A DNA stretch of 64,000 nucleotides from Schistosoma mansoni (GCF_000237925.1 NC_031495.1:12014460-12078459), one strand, 5' to 3'; counted from the first letter of the stretch, positions 1 to 14,588 are shown. Made by a program: numbers and translations. Notes: generated by a model from the letters alone, not told the origin.

Positions 1-135
1 AGGGTGATCAGGAATGCTCTGACCCCGGGTGGAGGCTCACCATTGCACTTCGGTGGGTTGAAACTCGCGACGAACCCTAATTGGGTGCGCTCGGGCGTGT
101 AGTTTTTGTCAGTGGGGAGGTCTCACAGTCCTCCC
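1..135 (+). ncRNA. U1 snRNA, copy 1 (5' end cut by window edge)
   Basis: Begins at nucleotide 23 of the RNA as numbered from the complete copies. Stem-loops 1 (3' part) to 4 are present and match the complete copies. Confidence 0.85.
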
Positions 136-1182
136 TTTAATTCATAACATAAATCTATCTAACTATTCACTATCAACTATACACTTCAATTCCATTCAAT
201 TCTATTCCATTCATTCCACATCAATTCAATCACATACTACCATCATTCATCATCTCATTCATTCATTCATTCATTCATTCATTCACATACTTTCTATCAC
301 TACTCTTATACTATTCATACACTATAGAAATACAATATATCCACTCATCCATTTCACTCAGTCAACAACACTTCCCTTCACAATTATCTAATACACTACA
401 CCGACTCATTCATTCCATTCACAACACAATCATCATATTTTACTACATTACACTATTATCACTTACATCACACCAGTTCATCATGCCTCCCAATCTATTA
501 AAATCAATTCAATACTGTTTATCAATATGTATTATATAGACTGGTCCACTTCACCGTACACACACTTCTTCACTCTATACCATATTGTATAACATTAACT
601 AATCTGCACACGATTAATGCTGTCTTAATTACTGTCTATTTTGTGTGTTTCCTCAACATCATAAATCTAGATGGATTCAGTGTTAGACTATCGTGTATAC
701 CAATGTCACAATGCACATGAACATTTTCACAATCTACTGAATGAATGAGAGCGTCAATGCAAATCAAAGTGAATTAGATGGTGTTTTGTCGACCGAATTA
801 TATATTGTATGGAAAGAGAACGTAAAAGAAACATCCTATGTGCAACATTCGATCAATGGTTGTTTGGAAGCGGTGTAAGTGATCATGTGTAAATCTCTGT
901 GTGATTTTCACTTTCAGCCTACTGAATTAACTATCAGATGTAGTAAGTAGTATATAGCGTGTAGAGTTTACCAGTAAGGAAATGAACATGGTGACATGTC
1001 TACTGCAAACTGGTCTACTATATGTATGAAATAATGTTGGGCGATTAACTTGTAGCTAGTTGAATGCATAAAATATTGTTGATGTGAATGTTTGGATTGG
1101 GAATGCAGTGTTAATTTGCAGAGAGTGATTTTATTGCAATGTTATTGAGAATGATCGGGCGACAGGCTATTGACTAGTGCTT

Positions 1183-1339
1183 AAACTTACCTGGCGCCGG
1201 GTTCAGGGTGATCAGGAATGCTCTGACCCCGGGTGGAGGCTCACCATTGCACTTCGGTGGGTTGAAACTCGCGACGAACCCTAATTGGGTGCGCTCGGGC
1301 GTGTAGTTTTTGTCAGTGGGGAGGTCTCACAGTCCTCCC
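1183..1339 (+). ncRNA. U1 spliceosomal snRNA, copy 2 (reference copy)
   Basis: The RNA core of the U1 snRNP, which base-pairs with 5' splice sites. Numbering from A1 at 1183: nt 3-11 read ACUUACCUG, complementary to the 5' splice site consensus and identical to that part of human U1. Nt 28-37 form a loop GAUCAGGAAU, closely matching the U1-70K loop (GAUCANGAAG), closed by a stem pairing nt 18-27 with 38-46. Nt 64-73 form a loop AUUGCACUUC, one base from the human U1A-binding loop, on an eight-pair stem. Nt 12-16 (GCGCC) can pair with nt 116-120 (GGCGU) as helix H. An Sm-type site AGUUUUUG lies at nt 123-130. Nt 137-157 form the terminal hairpin. Length 157 nt against 164 in human. The exact 3' end is inferred from that hairpin. 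No known schistosome snRNA promoter motif could be assigned upstream. Confidence 0.93.
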
Positions 1340-2386
1340 TTTAATTCATAACATAAATCTATCTAACTATTCACTATCAACTATACACTTCAATTCCATT
1401 CAATTCTATTCCATTCATTCCACATCAATTCAATCACATACTACCATCATTCATCATCTCATTCATTCATTCATTCATTCATTCATTCACATACTTTCTA
1501 TCACTACTCTTATACTATTCATACACTATAGAAATACAATATATCCACTCATCCATTTCACTCAGTCAACAACACTTCCCTTCACAATTATCTAATACAC
1601 TACACCGACTCATTCATTCCATTCACAACACAATCATCATATTTTACTACATTACACTATTATCACTTACATCACACCAGTTCATCATGCCTCCCAATCT
1701 ATTAAAATCAATTCAATACTGTTTATCAATATGTATTATATAGACTGGTCCACTTCACCGTACACACACTTCTTCACTCTATACCATATTGTATAACATT
1801 AACTAATCTGCACACGATTAATGCTGTCTTAATTACTGTCTATTTTGTGTGTTTCCTCAACATCATAAATCTAGATGGATTCAGTGTTAGACTATCGTGT
1901 ATACCAATGTCACAATGCACATGAACATTTTCACAATCTACTGAATGAATGAGAGCGTCAATGCAAATCAAAGTGAATTAGATGGTGTTTTGTCGACCGA
2001 ATTATATATTGTACGGAAAGAGAACGTAAAAGAAACATCCTATGTGCAACATTCGATCAATGGTTGTTTGGAAGCGGTGTAAGTGATCATGTGTAAATCT
2101 CTGTGTGATTTTCACTTTCAGCCTACTGAATTAACTATCAGATGTAGTAAGTAGTATATAGCGTGTAGAGTTTACCAGTAAGGAAATGAACATGGTGACA
2201 TGTCTACTGCAAACTGGTCTACTATATGTATGAAATAATGTTGGGCGATTAACTTGTAGCTAGTTGAATGCATAAAATATTGTTGATGTGAATGTTTGGA
2301 TTGGGAATGCAGTGTTAATTTGCAGAGAGTGATTTTATTGCAATGTTATTGAGAATGATCGGGCGACAGGCTATTGACTAGTGCTT

Positions 2387-2543
2387 AAACTTACCTGGCG
2401 CCGGGTTCAGGGTGATCAGGAATGCTCTGACCCCGGGTGGAGGCTCACCATTGCACTTCGGTGGGTTGAAACTCGCGACGAACCCTAATTGGGTGCGCTC
2501 GGGCGTGTAGTTTTTGTCAGTGGGGAGGTCTCACAGTCCTCCC
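2387..2543 (+). ncRNA. U1 snRNA, copy 3
   Basis: Same transcribed sequence as copy 2. Its unit is 1212 bp (nine ATTC) and has a private A-to-T change in the spacer near 2922. Confidence 0.9.
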
Positions 2544-3598
2544 TTTAATTCATAACATAAATCTATCTAACTATTCACTATCAACTATACACTTCAATTC
2601 CATTCAATTCTATTCCATTCATTCCACATCAATTCAATCACATACTACCATCATTCATCATCTCATTCATTCATTCATTCATTCATTCATTCATTCATTC
2701 ACATACTTTCTATCACTACTCTTATACTATTCATACACTATAGAAATACAATATATCCACTCATCCATTTCACTCAGTCAACAACACTTCCCTTCACAAT
2801 TATCTAATACACTACACCGACTCATTCATTCCATTCACAACACAATCATCATATTTTACTACATTACACTATTATCACTTACATCACACCAGTTCATCAT
2901 GCCTCCCAATCTATTAAAATCTATTCAATACTGTTTATCAATATGTATTATATAGACTGGTCCACTTCACCGTACACACACTTCTTCACTCTATACCATA
3001 TTGTATAACATTAACTAATCTGCACACGATTAATGCTGTCTTAATTACTGTCTATTTTGTGTGTTTCCTCAACATCATAAATCTAGATGGATTCAGTGTT
3101 AGACTATCGTGTATACCAATGTCACAATGCACATGAACATTTTCACAATCTACTGAATGAATGAGAGCGTCAATGCAAATCAAAGTGAATTAGATGGTGT
3201 TTTGTCGACCGAATTATATATTGTACGGAAAGAGAACGTAAAAGAAACATCCTATGTGCAACATTCGATCAATGGTTGTTTGGAAGCGGTGTAAGTGATC
3301 ATGTGTAAATCTCTGTGTGATTTTCACTTTCAGCCTACTGAATTAACTATCAGATGTAGTAAGTAGTATATAGCGTGTAGAGTTTACCAGTAAGGAAATG
3401 AACATGGTGACATGTCTACTGCAAACTGGTCTACTATATGTATGAAATAATGTTGGGCGATTAACTTGTAGCTAGTTGAATGCATAAAATATTGTTGATG
3501 TGAATGTTTGGATTGGGAATGCAGTGTTAATTTGCAGAGAGTGATTTTATTGCAATGTTATTGAGAATGATCGGGCGACAGGCTATTGACTAGTGCTT

Positions 3599-3755
3599 AA
3601 ACTTACCTGGCGCCGGGTTCAGGGTGATCAGGAATGCTCTGACCCCGGGTGGAGGCTCACCATTGCACTTCGGTGGGTTGAAACTCGCGACGAACCCTAA
3701 TTGGGTGCGCTCGGGCGTGTAGTTTTTGTCAGTGGGGAGGTCTCACAGTCCTCCC
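3599..3755 (+). ncRNA. U1 snRNA, copy 4
   Basis: Transcribed region unchanged; unit 1200 bp with six ATTC. From this unit on, the spacer reads CGTAAGAG in place of CGTAAAAG, except in unit 9. Confidence 0.9.
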
Positions 3756-4798
3756 TTTAATTCATAACATAAATCTATCTAACTATTCACTATCAACTAT
3801 ACACTTCAATTCCATTCAATTCTATTCCATTCATTCCACATCAATTCAATCACATACTACCATCATTCATCATCTCATTCATTCATTCATTCATTCATTC
3901 ACATACTTTCTATCACTACTCTTATACTATTCATACACTATAGAAATACAATATATCCACTCATCCATTTCACTCAGTCAACAACACTTCCCTTCACAAT
4001 TATCTAATACACTACACCGACTCATTCATTCCATTCACAACACAATCATCATATTTTACTACATTACACTATTATCACTTACATCACACCAGTTCATCAT
4101 GCCTCCCAATCTATTAAAATCAATTCAATACTGTTTATCAATATGTATTATATAGACTGGTCCACTTCACCGTACACACACTTCTTCACTCTATACCATA
4201 TTGTATAACATTAACTAATCTGCACACGATTAATGCTGTCTTAATTACTGTCTATTTTGTGTGTTTCCTCAACATCATAAATCTAGATGGATTCAGTGTT
4301 AGACTATCGTGTATACCAATGTCACAATGCACATGAACATTTTCACAATCTACTGAATGAATGAGAGCGTCAATGCAAATCAAAGTGAATTAGATGGTGT
4401 TTTGTCGACCGAATTATATATTGTACGGAAAGAGAACGTAAGAGAAACATCCTATGTGCAACATTCGATCAATGGTTGTTTGGAAGCGGTGTAAGTGATC
4501 ATGTGTAAATCTCTGTGTGATTTTCACTTTCAGCCTACTGAATTAACTATCAGATGTAGTAAGTAGTATATAGCGTGTAGAGTTTACCAGTAAGGAAATG
4601 AACATGGTGACATGTCTACTGCAAACTGGTCTACTATATGTATGAAATAATGTTGGGCGATTAACTTGTAGCTAGTTGAATGCATAAAATATTGTTGATG
4701 TGAATGTTTGGATTGGGAATGCAGTGTTAATTTGCAGAGAGTGATTTTATTGCAATGTTATTGAGAATGATCGGGCGACAGGCTATTGACTAGTGCTT

Positions 4799-4955
4799 AA
4801 ACTTACCTGGCGCCGGGTTCAGGGTGATCAGGAATGCTCTGACCCCGGGTGGAGGCTCACCATTGCACTTCGGTGGGTTGAAACTCGCGACGAACCCTAA
4901 TTGGGTGCGCTCGGGCGTGTAGTTTTTGTCAGTGGGGAGGTCTCACAGTCCTCCC
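4799..4955 (+). ncRNA. U1 snRNA, copy 5
   Basis: Transcribed region unchanged; unit 1196 bp with five ATTC. Confidence 0.9.
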
Positions 4956-5994
4956 TTTAATTCATAACATAAATCTATCTAACTATTCACTATCAACTAT
5001 ACACTTCAATTCCATTCAATTCTATTCCATTCATTCCACATCAATTCAATCACATACTACCATCATTCATCATCTCATTCATTCATTCATTCATTCACAT
5101 ACTTTCTATCACTACTCTTATACTATTCATACACTATAGAAATACAATATATCCACTCATCCATTTCACTCAGTCAACAACACTTCCCTTCACAATTATC
5201 TAATACACTACACCGACTCATTCATTCCATTCACAACACAATCATCATATTTTACTACATTACACTATTATCACTTACATCACACCAGTTCATCATGCCT
5301 CCCAATCTATTAAAATCAATTCAATACTGTTTATCAATATGTATTATATAGACTGGTCCACTTCACCGTACACACACTTCTTCACTCTATACCATATTGT
5401 ATAACATTAACTAATCTGCACACGATTAATGCTGTCTTAATTACTGTCTATTTTGTGTGTTTCCTCAACATCATAAATCTAGATGGATTCAGTGTTAGAC
5501 TATCGTGTATACCAATGTCACAATGCACATGAACATTTTCACAATCTACTGAATGAATGAGAGCGTCAATGCAAATCAAAGTGAATTAGATGGTGTTTTG
5601 TCGACCGAATTATATATTGTACGGAAAGAGAACGTAAGAGAAACATCCTATGTGCAACATTCGATCAATGGTTGTTTGGAAGCGGTGTAAGTGATCATGT
5701 GTAAATCTCTGTGTGATTTTCACTTTCAGCCTACTGAATTAACTATCAGATGTAGTAAGTAGTATATAGCGTGTAGAGTTTACCAGTAAGGAAATGAACA
5801 TGGTGACATGTCTACTGCAAACTGGTCTACTATATGTATGAAATAATGTTGGGCGATTAACTTGTAGCTAGTTGAATGCATAAAATATTGTTGATGTGAA
5901 TGTTTGGATTGGGAATGCAGTGTTAATTTGCAGAGAGTGATTTTATTGCAATGTTATTGAGAATGATCGGGCGACAGGCTATTGACTAGTGCTT

Positions 5995-6151
5995 AAACTT
6001 ACCTGGCGCCGGGTTCAGGGTGATCAGGAATGCTCTGACCCCGGGTGGAGGCTCACCATTGCACTTCGGTGGGTTGAAACTCGCGACGAACCCTAATTGG
6101 GTGCGCTCGGGCGTGTAGTTTTTGTCAGTGGGGAGGTCTCACAGTCCTCCC
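5995..6151 (+). ncRNA. U1 snRNA, copy 6
   Basis: Transcribed region unchanged; unit 1212 bp with nine ATTC. The spacer has a T-to-C change near 6438 shared only with unit 8, and the first GCTTAAA variant near 7090. Confidence 0.9.
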
Positions 6152-7206
6152 TTTAATTCATAACATAAATCTATCTAACTATTCACTATCAACTATACAC
6201 TTCAATTCCATTCAATTCTATTCCATTCATTCCACATCAATTCAATCACATACTACCATCATTCATCATCTCATTCATTCATTCATTCATTCATTCATTC
6301 ATTCATTCACATACTTTCTATCACTACTCTTATACTATTCATACACTATAGAAATACAATATATCCACTCATCCATTTCACTCAGTCAACAACACTTCCC
6401 TTCACAATTATCTAATACACTACACCGACTCATTCATCCCATTCACAACACAATCATCATATTTTACTACATTACACTATTATCACTTACATCACACCAG
6501 TTCATCATGCCTCCCAATCTATTAAAATCAATTCAATACTGTTTATCAATATGTATTATATAGACTGGTCCACTTCACCGTACACACACTTCTTCACTCT
6601 ATACCATATTGTATAACATTAACTAATCTGCACACGATTAATGCTGTCTTAATTACTGTCTATTTTGTGTGTTTCCTCAACATCATAAATCTAGATGGAT
6701 TCAGTGTTAGACTATCGTGTATACCAATGTCACAATGCACATGAACATTTTCACAATCTACTGAATGAATGAGAGCGTCAATGCAAATCAAAGTGAATTA
6801 GATGGTGTTTTGTCGACCGAATTATATATTGTACGGAAAGAGAACGTAAGAGAAACATCCTATGTGCAACATTCGATCAATGGTTGTTTGGAAGCGGTGT
6901 AAGTGATCATGTGTAAATCTCTGTGTGATTTTCACTTTCAGCCTACTGAATTAACTATCAGATGTAGTAAGTAGTATATAGCGTGTAGAGTTTACCAGTA
7001 AGGAAATGAACATGGTGACATGTCTACTGCAAACTGGTCTACTATATGTATGAAATAATGTTGGGCGATTAACTTGTAGCTAGTTGAATGCTTAAAATAT
7101 TGTTGATGTGAATGTTTGGATTGGGAATGCAGTGTTAATTTGCAGAGAGTGATTTTATTGCAATGTTATTGAGAATGATCGGGCGACAGGCTATTGACTA
7201 GTGCTT

Positions 7207-7363
7207 AAACTTACCTGGCGCCGGGTTCAGGGTGATCAGGAATGCTCTGACCCCGGGTGGAGGCTCACCATTGCACTTCGGTGGGTTGAAACTCGCGACG
7301 AACCCTAATTGGGTGCGCTCGGGCGTGTAGTTTTTGTCAGTGGGGAGGTCTCACAGTCCTCCC
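7207..7363 (+). ncRNA. U1 snRNA, copy 7
   Basis: Transcribed region unchanged; unit 1196 bp with five ATTC and a private GAACGCAG variant near 8322. Confidence 0.9.
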
Positions 7364-8402
7364 TTTAATTCATAACATAAATCTATCTAACTATTCACTA
7401 TCAACTATACACTTCAATTCCATTCAATTCTATTCCATTCATTCCACATCAATTCAATCACATACTACCATCATTCATCATCTCATTCATTCATTCATTC
7501 ATTCACATACTTTCTATCACTACTCTTATACTATTCATACACTATAGAAATACAATATATCCACTCATCCATTTCACTCAGTCAACAACACTTCCCTTCA
7601 CAATTATCTAATACACTACACCGACTCATTCATTCCATTCACAACACAATCATCATATTTTACTACATTACACTATTATCACTTACATCACACCAGTTCA
7701 TCATGCCTCCCAATCTATTAAAATCAATTCAATACTGTTTATCAATATGTATTATATAGACTGGTCCACTTCACCGTACACACACTTCTTCACTCTATAC
7801 CATATTGTATAACATTAACTAATCTGCACACGATTAATGCTGTCTTAATTACTGTCTATTTTGTGTGTTTCCTCAACATCATAAATCTAGATGGATTCAG
7901 TGTTAGACTATCGTGTATACCAATGTCACAATGCACATGAACATTTTCACAATCTACTGAATGAATGAGAGCGTCAATGCAAATCAAAGTGAATTAGATG
8001 GTGTTTTGTCGACCGAATTATATATTGTATGGAAAGAGAACGTAAGAGAAACATCCTATGTGCAACATTCGATCAATGGTTGTTTGGAAGCGGTGTAAGT
8101 GATCATGTGTAAATCTCTGTGTGATTTTCACTTTCAGCCTACTGAATTAACTATCAGATGTAGTAAGTAGTATATAGCGTGTAGAGTTTACCAGTAAGGA
8201 AATGAACATGGTGACATGTCTACTGCAAACTGGTCTACTATATGTATGAAATAATGTTGGGCGATTAACTTGTAGCTAGTTGAATGCATAAAATATTGTT
8301 GATGTGAATGTTTGGATTGGGAACGCAGTGTTAATTTGCAGAGAGTGATTTTATTGCAATGTTATTGAGAATGATCGGGCGACAGGCTATTGACTAGTGC
8401 TT

Positions 8403-8559
8403 AAACTTACCTGGCGCCGGGTTCAGGGTGATCAGGAATGCTCTGACCCCGGGTGGAGGCTCACCATTGCACTTCGGTGGGTTGAAACTCGCGACGAACC
8501 CTAATTGGGTGCGCTCGGGCGTGTAGTTTTTGTCAGTGGGGAGGTCTCACAGTCCTCCC
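8403..8559 (+). ncRNA. U1 snRNA, copy 8
   Basis: Transcribed region unchanged. This is the longest unit (1221 bp): ten ATTC plus a 5-bp insertion near 8722, the only length change not a multiple of four. Confidence 0.9.
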
Positions 8560-9623
8560 TTTAATTCATAACATAAATCTATCTAACTATTCACTATCAA
8601 CTATACACTTCAATTCCATTCAATTCTATTCCATTCATTCCACATCAATTCAATCACATACTACCATCATTCATCATCTCATTCATTCATTCATTCATTC
8701 ATTCATTCATTCATTCATTCACATCACATACTTTCTATCACTACTCTTATACTATTCATACACTATAGAAATACAATATATCCACTCATCCATTTCACTC
8801 AGTCAACAACACTTCCCTTCACAATTATCTAATACACTACACCGACTCATTCATCCCATTCACAACACAATCATCATATTTTACTACATTACACTATTAT
8901 CACTTACATCACACCAGTTCATCATGCCTCCCAATCTATTAAAATCAATTCAATACTGTTTATCAATATGTATTATATAGACTGGTCCACTTCACCGTAC
9001 ACACACTTCTTCACTCTATACCATATTGTATAACATTAACTAATCTGCACACGATTAATGCTGTCTTAATTACTGTCTATTTTGTGTGTTTCCTCAACAT
9101 CATAAATCTAGATGGATTCAGTGTTAGACTATCGTGTATACCAATGTCACAATGCACATGAACATTTTCACAATCTACTGAATGAATGAGAGCGTCAATG
9201 CAAATCAAAGTGAATTAGATGGTGTTTTGTCGACCGAATTATATATTGTACGGAAAGAGAACGTAAGAGAAACATCCTATGTGCAACATTCGATCAATGG
9301 TTGTTTGGAAGCGGTGTAAGTGATCATGTGTAAATCTCTGTGTGATTTTCACTTTCAGCCTACTGAATTAACTATCAGATGTAGTAAGTAGTATATAGCG
9401 TGTAGAGTTTACCAGTAAGGAAATGAACATAGTGACATGTCTACTGCAAACTGGTCTACTAAATGTATGAAATAATGTTGGGCGATTAACTTGTAGCTAG
9501 TTGAATGCTTAAAATATTGTTGATGTGAATGTTTGGATTGGGAATGCAGTGTTAATTTGCAGAGAGTGATTTTATTGCAATGTTATTGAGAATGATCGGG
9601 CGACAGGCTATTGACTAGTGCTT

Positions 9624-9780
9624 AAACTTACCTGGCGCCGGGTTCAGGGTGATCAGGAATGCTCTGACCCCGGGTGGAGGCTCACCATTGCACTTCGGTG
9701 GGTTGAAACTCGCGACGAACCCTAATTGGGTGCGCTCGGGCGTGTAGTTTTTGTCAGTGGGGAGGTCTCACAGTCCTCCC
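9624..9780 (+). ncRNA. U1 snRNA, copy 9
   Basis: Transcribed region unchanged. Unit 1216 bp with ten ATTC, and a TTCGTAAC variant just downstream of the RNA that is shared only with copy 12. Confidence 0.9.
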
Positions 9781-10839
9781 TTTAATTCGTAACATAAATC
9801 TATCTAACTATTCACTATCAACTATACACTTCAATTCCATTCAATTCTATTCCATTCATTCCACATCAATTCAATCACATACTACCATCATTCATCATCT
9901 CATTCATTCATTCATTCATTCATTCATTCATTCATTCATTCACATACTTTCTATCACTACTCTTATACTATTCATACACTATAGAAATACAATATATCCA
10001 CTCATCCATTTCACTCAGTCAACAACACTTCCCTTCACAATTATCTAATACACTACACCGACTCATTCATTCCATTCACAACACAATCATCATATTTTAC
10101 TACATTACACTATTATCACTTACATCACACCAGTTCATCATGCCTCCCAATCTATTAAAATCAATTCAATACTGTTTATCAATATGTATTATATAGACTG
10201 GTCCACTTCACCGTACACACACTTCTTCACTCTATACCATATTGTATAACATTAACTAATCTGCACACGATTAATGCTGTCTTAATTACTGTCTATTTTG
10301 TGTGTTTCCTCAACATCATAAATCTAGATGGATTCAGTGTTAGACTATCGTGTATACCAATGTCACAATGCACATGAACATTTTCACAATCTACTGAATG
10401 AATGAGAGCGTCAATGCAAATCAAAGTGAATTAGATGGTGTTTTGTCGACCGAATTATATATTGTACGGAAAGAGAACGTAAAAGAAACATCCTATGTGC
10501 AACATTCGATCAATGGTTGTTTGGAAGCGGTGTAAGTGATCATGTGTAAATCTCTGTGTGATTTTCACTTTCAGCCTACTGAATTAACTATCAGATGTAG
10601 TAAGTAGTATATAGCGTGTAGAGTTTACCAGTAAGGAAATGAACATGGTGACATGTCTACTGCAAACTGGTCTACTATATGTATGAAATAATGTTGGGCG
10701 ATTAACTTGTAGCTAGTTGAATGCATAAAATATTGTTGATGTGAATGTTTGGATTGGGAATGCAGTGTTAATTTGCAGAGAGTGATTTTATTGCAATGTT
10801 ATTGAGAATGATCGGGCGACAGGCTATTGACTAGTGCTT

Positions 10840-10996
10840 AAACTTACCTGGCGCCGGGTTCAGGGTGATCAGGAATGCTCTGACCCCGGGTGGAGGCTCA
10901 CCATTGCACTTCGGTGGGTTGAAACTCGCGACGAACCCTAATTGGGTGCGCTCGGGCGTGTAGTTTTTGTCAGTGGGGAGGTCTCACAGTCCTCCC
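10840..10996 (+). ncRNA. U1 snRNA, copy 10
   Basis: Transcribed region unchanged; the shortest unit, 1192 bp with four ATTC. Confidence 0.9.
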
Positions 10997-12031
10997 TTTA
11001 ATTCATAACATAAATCTATCTAACTATTCACTATCAACTATACACTTCAATTCCATTCAATTCTATTCCATTCATTCCACATCAATTCAATCACATACTA
11101 CCATCATTCATCATCTCATTCATTCATTCATTCACATACTTTCTATCACTACTCTTATACTATTCATACACTATAGAAATACAATATATCCACTCATCCA
11201 TTTCACTCAGTCAACAACACTTCCCTTCACAATTATCTAATACACTACACCGACTCATTCATTCCATTCACAACACAATCATCATATTTTACTACATTAC
11301 ACTATTATCACTTACATCACACCAGTTCATCATGCCTCCCAATCTATTAAAATCAATTCAATACTGTTTATCAATATGTATTATATAGACTGGTCCACTT
11401 CACCGTACACACACTTCTTCACTCTATACCATATTGTATAACATTAACTAATCTGCACACGATTAATGCTGTCTTAATTACTGTCTATTTTGTGTGTTTC
11501 CTCAACATCATAAATCTAGATGGATTCAGTGTTAGACTATCGTGTATACCAATGTCACAATGCACATGAACATTTTCACAATCTACTGAATGAATGAGAG
11601 CGTCAATGCAAATCAAAGTGAATTAGATGGTGTTTTGTCGACCGAATTATATATTGTATGGAAAGAGAACGTAAGAGAAACATCCTATGTGCAACATTCG
11701 ATCAATGGTTGTTTGGAAGCGGTGTAAGTGATCATGTGTAAATCTCTGTGTGATTTTCACTTTCAGCCTACTGAATTAACTATCAGATGTAGTAAGTAGT
11801 ATATAGCGTGTAGAGTTTACCAGTAAGGAAATGAACATGGTGACATGTCTACTGCAAACTGGTCTACTATATGTATGAAATAATGTTGGGCGATTAACTT
11901 GTAGCTAGTTGAATGCTTAAAATATTGTTGATGTGAATGTTTGGATTGGGAATGCAGTGTTAATTTGCAGAGAGTGATTTTATTGCAATGTTATTGAGAA
12001 TGATCGGGCGACAGGCTATTGACTAGTGCTT

Positions 12032-12188
12032 AAACTTACCTGGCGCCGGGTTCAGGGTGATCAGGAATGCTCTGACCCCGGGTGGAGGCTCACCATTGCA
12101 CTTCGGTGGGTTGAAACTCGCGACGAACCCTAATTGGGTGCGCTCGGGCGTGTAGTTTTTGTCAGTGGGGAGGTCTCACAGTCCTCCC
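12032..12188 (+). ncRNA. U1 snRNA, copy 11
   Basis: Transcribed region unchanged; unit 1196 bp with five ATTC. The spacer carries the AGTG/TAAAT/GCTTA variant set. Confidence 0.9.
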
Positions 12189-13227
12189 TTTAATTCATAA
12201 CATAAATCTATCTAACTATTCACTATCAACTATACACTTCAATTCCATTCAATTCTATTCCATTCATTCCACATCAATTCAATCACATACTACCATCATT
12301 CATCATCTCATTCATTCATTCATTCATTCACATACTTTCTATCACTACTCTTATACTATTCATACACTATAGAAATACAATATATCCACTCATCCATTTC
12401 ACTCAGTCAACAACACTTCCCTTCACAATTATCTAATACACTACACCGACTCATTCATTCCATTCACAACACAATCATCATATTTTACTACATTACACTA
12501 TTATCACTTACATCACACCAGTTCATCATGCCTCCCAATCTATTAAAATCAATTCAATACTGTTTATCAATATGTATTATATAGACTGGTCCACTTCACC
12601 GTACACACACTTCTTCACTCTATACCATATTGTATAACATTAACTAATCTGCACACGATTAATGCTGTCTTAATTACTGTCTATTTTGTGTGTTTCCTCA
12701 ACATCATAAATCTAGATGGATTCAGTGTTAGACTATCGTGTATACCAATGTCACAATGCACATGAACATTTTCACAATCTACTGAATGAATGAGAGCGTC
12801 AATGCAAATCAAAGTGAATTAGATGGTGTTTTGTCGACCGAATTATATATTGTACGGAAAGAGAACGTAAGAGAAACATCCTATGTGCAACATTCGATCA
12901 ATGGTTGTTTGGAAGCGGTGTAAGTGATCATGTGTAAATCTCTGTGTGATTTTCACTTTCAGCCTACTGAATTAACTATCAGATGTAGTAAGTAGTATAT
13001 AGCGTGTAGAGTTTACCAGTAAGGAAATGAACATAGTGACATGTCTACTGCAAACTGGTCTACTAAATGTATGAAATAATGTTGGGCGATTAACTTGTAG
13101 CTAGTTGAATGCTTAAAATATTGTTGATGTGAATGTTTGGATTGGGAATGCAGTGTTAATTTGCAGAGAGTGATTTTATTGCAATGTTATTGAGAATGAT
13201 CGGGCGACAGGCTATTGACTAGTGCTT

Positions 13228-13384
13228 AAACTTACCTGGCGCCGGGTTCAGGGTGATCAGGAATGCTCTGACCCCGGGTGGAGGCTCACCATTGCACTTC
13301 GGTGGGTTGAAACTCGCGACGAACCCTAATTGGGTGCGCTCGGGCGTGTAGTTTTTGTCAGTGGGGAGGTCTCACAGTCCTCCC
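13228..13384 (+). ncRNA. U1 snRNA, copy 12
   Basis: Transcribed region unchanged; unit 1204 bp with seven ATTC and the TTCGTAAC variant seen in copy 9. Confidence 0.9.
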
Positions 13385-14431
13385 TTTAATTCGTAACATA
13401 AATCTATCTAACTATTCACTATCAACTATACACTTCAATTCCATTCAATTCTATTCCATTCATTCCACATCAATTCAATCACATACTACCATCATTCATC
13501 ATCTCATTCATTCATTCATTCATTCATTCATTCACATACTTTCTATCACTACTCTTATACTATTCATACACTATAGAAATACAATATATCCACTCATCCA
13601 TTTCACTCAGTCAACAACACTTCCCTTCACAATTATCTAATACACTACACCGACTCATTCATTCCATTCACAACACAATCATCATATTTTACTACATTAC
13701 ACTATTATCACTTACATCACACCAGTTCATCATGCCTCCCAATCTATTAAAATCAATTCAATACTGTTTATCAATATGTATTATATAGACTGGTCCACTT
13801 CACCGTACACACACTTCTTCACTCTATACCATATTGTATAACATTAACTAATCTGCACACGATTAATGCTGTCTTAATTACTGTCTATTTTGTGTGTTTC
13901 CTCAACATCATAAATCTAGATGGATTCAGTGTTAGACTATCGTGTATACCAATGTCACAATGCACATGAACATTTTCACAATCTACTGAATGAATGAGAG
14001 CGTCAATGCAAATCAAAGTGAATTAGATGGTGTTTTGTCGACCGAATTATATATTGTATGGAAAGAGAACGTAAGAGAAACATCCTATGTGCAACATTCG
14101 ATCAATGGTTGTTTGGAAGCGGTGTAAGTGATCATGTGTAAATCTCTGTGTGATTTTCACTTTCAGCCTACTGAATTAACTATCAGATGTAGTAAGTAGT
14201 ATATAGCGTGTAGAGTTTACCAGTAAGGAAATGAACATGGTGACATGTCTACTGCAAACTGGTCTACTATATGTATGAAATAATGTTGGGCGATTAACTT
14301 GTAGCTAGTTGAATGCATAAAATATTGTTGATGTGAATGTTTGGATTGGGAATGCAGTGTTAATTTGCAGAGAGTGATTTTATTGCAATGTTATTGAGAA
14401 TGATCGGGCGACAGGCTATTGACTAGTGCTT

Positions 14432-14588
14432 AAACTTACCTGGCACCGGGTTCAGGGTGATCAGGAATGCTCTGACCCCGGGTGGAGGCTCACCATTGCA
14501 CTTCGGTGGGTTGAAACTCGCGACGAACCCTAATTGGGTGCGCTCGGGCGTGTAGTTTTTGTCAGTGGGGAGGTCTCACAGTCCTCCC
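14432..14588 (+). ncRNA. U1 snRNA variant, copy 13 (G14A)
   Basis: The only complete copy in which I see a change inside the RNA: position 14445 is A instead of G (RNA nt 14). In the proposed helix H this turns the central G-C pair (nt 14 with nt 118) into an A/C mismatch, so the copy may give a less stable U1. A sequencing or assembly error cannot be excluded. Confidence 0.88.

Noticed and set aside
240-300. CRISPR-like array from regularly spaced ATTC repeats
   Set aside because: It is a tetranucleotide microsatellite inside a eukaryotic tandem unit, with no unique spacers.
743-880. A 45-codon open frame (MNESVNANQSELDGVLSTEL...) in every U1 spacer, also open in the diverged copy at 20916
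   Set aside because: The differences between the array form and the diverged copy that I compared change amino acids, so there is no sign of protein conservation. Identity within the array is explained by homogenization.
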